A stretch of 64,000 nt of DNA from Chryseobacterium ureilyticum (lineage in GTDB: Bacteria > Bacteroidota > Bacteroidia > Flavobacteriales > Weeksellaceae), in the NCBI RefSeq assembly GCF_900156735.1, contig NZ_FTOL01000003.1, forward strand, positions 186,001 through 250,000, in the 5' to 3' direction. The translations under genes and the position numbers were made by a program. This document shows positions 62,529 through 64,000 of the stretch, piece by piece (within the stretch, counting starts at the first letter, position 1; each line of letters begins with the position of its first letter). Under the pieces are notes generated by a model. It was not told the DNA's origin. It searched no databases and worked only from the letters and a program-made list of their open reading frames with translations.

Positions 62529-64000
62529 TTATTTTATGTTGACTAATACTTGAATTTTTCCAATCTCTTTTTGATCATAATCCTGAAGTGCTTTTCCGAT
62601 GACCTGTCCTATTTTTACCTTTTTAAGGTCAGCTTTCATTGCAGTACCAGCTTTGGATGAGGTAACCAAGAGATCTCCTCTTTTGATTTTACCGTTCTCC
62701 AGACAAACTTTTGTAGGTATAACGCCGATCACGCCCATCGGAACTTTATTGGAAAGGTCTGTATCAATATGTTCCTCAGTAAGAAGTACTCCTGGTTTGG
62801 TAGCATACACTCCGGCTACAAGATTAGAATAGGGGCTTGAAGATTTTTCTACCGTTCTGTCAGCTGTTGTTGAAATAGTAAGAATGTCACCCGGCTCATA
62901 TTCAGAAATATTTCCATTTACATCAAATGCTTCTGCAACATCGGCACCACTGTTTTGTGTACCTCCGTTAAAAAAGCCTTTTCCGGTATTATCTATACGA
63001 GCCACATTTACCGTTCCTGGATTTCCAGATTTAAATACGGCAATAGATCCGGCACTATGGGTTTCTGCTGTAAGGACAGGATTAGTATTGGATGTATTAA
63101 AATTGACAAGTCTTGCTGCCCGTCCGGTTCCAAAATTAGGAACCCATGCGAAAAGAGCGTTTCCTGATCCGTCTGCTGTTGTTTCAACTCCATCTCCTGT
63201 ATTGGATGCGTTGGCGGTGATTCCATTCCCGTTTCCATCTGCAATAGCAACTAAAGCAGGTCCGTTTCCGGCGGGGTTACTTGCATGAAATAAGCCACCA
63301 AACCCTCCTGTTCCTGAAGATATTCCATAAATACCGGCAGTTCCGAAATTAGCAAACTGAGAATTGACTTCTCCTTTTACTGCAGGAGATGTACCAGTAA
63401 CCCTATCTACTTTAAAACTTCCGGCAGTACCATTTCCTATGGTCTTTACTGTTACGACATCACTTGTGTTATTTTCATTGAAGATTTCAAATCTACCAGC
63501 TCTTCCGGTTGAAAAAGAAGGAACCCATGCATACAAAGCATTTCCTGCTCCGTCAATATTGGTTTCCACACCATTTCCGTCTTTTCCGGCATTGGCTGTA
63601 ATAGCATTTCCGTTTCCATCTGTAAGCGCAATTAAGGAAGCTCCGTTTCCTGAAGGATTGGATGCATAGAATAATCCGGCACGTCCTCCTGTTCCTGAAG
63701 ACACTCCAAATACTGCTGCTGCTCCAAAGTTTCCGAAAATAGTGTTCACTTCCGCTCGTACTGCCGCTCCCACACTGTTAGTATTATCAAGCAGGAAAGA
63801 AGAGGCATTTCCTTTTGTATTGTCTGGAATATTACCATTTCCGTTTGATTTAACTTCAAAAGTATTGGCTTCGGTATTAGATTGATTTGTATTTTCAAAC
63901 CTACCAGCCCGTCCGGTACTGTTGTTTAATCCTACCTGTCCATATACACCAACTCCGGTTCCTGCTGTATTGGTAGCGATGAAACCTCTTACTCCATAAC
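62529..64000 (-). CDS. Large protein with 127-residue repeats, 5' end outside window
   Basis: The open frame runs from the right edge to a stop at 62,529, so at least 490 codons of a longer gene are present. It contains repeated segments starting FGNFGAAAVFGVSSGTGG and FANFGTAGIYGISSGTGG, 127 residues apart, with DGNGNAITANA, GNALYAWVP and TGRAGRFE shared. The upstream part carries a third copy of the TGRAGRFE unit. The last 150 residues form a distinct domain (SGADVAEAFDVNG, MGVIGVIPTKVC) ending QVLVNIK. It resembles cell-surface or fibre-like repeat proteins. The start is not visible. Confidence 0.75.
   Translation of the reverse strand, partial: YGVRGFIATNTAGTGVGVYGQVGLNNSTGRAGRFENTNQSNTEANTFEVKSNGNGNIPDNTKGNASSFLLDNTNSVGAAVRAEVNTIFGNFGAAAVFGVSSGTGGRAGLFYASNPSGNGASLIALTDGNGNAITANAGKDGNGVETNIDGAGNALYAWVPSFSTGRAGRFEIFNENNTSDVVTVKTIGNGTAGSFKVDRVTGTSPAVKGEVNSQFANFGTAGIYGISSGTGGFGGLFHASNPAGNGPALVAIADGNGNGITANASNTGDGVETTADGSGNALFAWVPNFGTGRAARLVNFNTSNTNPVLTAETHSAGSIAVFKSGNPGTVNVARIDNTGKGFFNGGTQNSGADVAEAFDVNGNISEYEPGDILTISTTADRTVEKSSSPYSNLVAGVYATKPGVLLTEEHIDTDLSNKVPMGVIGVIPTKVCLENGKIKRGDLLVTSSKAGTAMKADLKKVKIGQVIGKALQDYDQKEIGKIQVLVNIK

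Noticed and set aside
1..64000. CRISPR arrays, tRNA and rRNA genes
   Set aside because: No regularly spaced direct repeats of CRISPR type and no cloverleaf or rRNA sequence were seen on reading either strand.

Overview
The window looks like chromosome from a member of the Flavobacteriia, most likely Chryseobacterium or a close relative in the Weeksellaceae. The signs are an AT-rich sequence with no Shine-Dalgarno motifs, TAnnTTTG-like promoter elements, a type IX secretion C-terminal sorting domain, an S46 dipeptidyl-peptidase, PorT-type barrels, TonB-C-like secreted proteins and several LytS/LytTR pairs. No rRNA, tRNA or CRISPR array was found.

Layout. Positions 1-19,000 are mostly housekeeping genes: a small GG-leader cysteine-rich peptide at the left edge, two thioredoxin-fold proteins, a HI0933-type flavoprotein, an acyl-CoA thioesterase, thiL, an AraC regulator beside an MFS exporter, a LytS/LytTR pair, peptidase T, an HMG-CoA-lyase-like enzyme, a rhodanese, and a run of small genes (MIP18/DUF59, PolB-like exonuclease, CsaA, metallopeptidase). 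Positions 19,200-28,300 hold a universal stress protein and a second LytS/LytTR pair directly upstream of a complete RND efflux operon. Paired half-sites 21 bp apart lie in front of both the regulator genes and the pump genes, so this looks like a self-contained regulon. Positions 28,500-35,300 carry an ECF sigma factor with an anti-sigma/barrel partner, a T9SS cargo protein, a siderophore-interacting protein and a CPA1 antiporter.

Positions 35,400-43,300 form a divergent export and modification cluster. It contains a protein with a GG leader, an Asp/Gly/Pro linker and a cysteine-peptidase-like domain. Beside it are an IspD/TarI-type cytidylyltransferase, a GT25-like/LicD-like fusion, a peptidase-containing ABC transporter, its HlyD-like adaptor and two secreted proteins of unknown function. 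The parts suggest export of a GG-leader protein that may be decorated from a CDP-activated donor.

Positions 44,386-57,983 are a 13.6-kb integrated element that splits the yifB (comM-like) gene after codon 280. A large serine recombinase is the likely integrase. The two ends share a GA dinucleotide, and joining the element's ends rebuilds an attP whose arms are near-perfect inverted repeats centred on that GA. Excision would restore an uninterrupted 511-codon yifB. The cargo looks defensive: a PutAbiC-like membrane protein translationally linked to a protein with two DUF262 domains, and a GHKL ATPase fused to a PD-(D/E)XK-like nuclease domain. There are also several small unknown genes, a second small resolvase and a possible replication initiator. 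This cargo is the best candidate for an undescribed system.

Positions 58,700-64,000 return to ordinary chromosome: a YdeI/OmdA-like protein, an S46 dipeptidyl-peptidase, a META-domain lipoprotein, a secreted protein with a duplicated C-terminal motif, and the 3' part of a large protein with 127-residue repeats that runs off the right edge.
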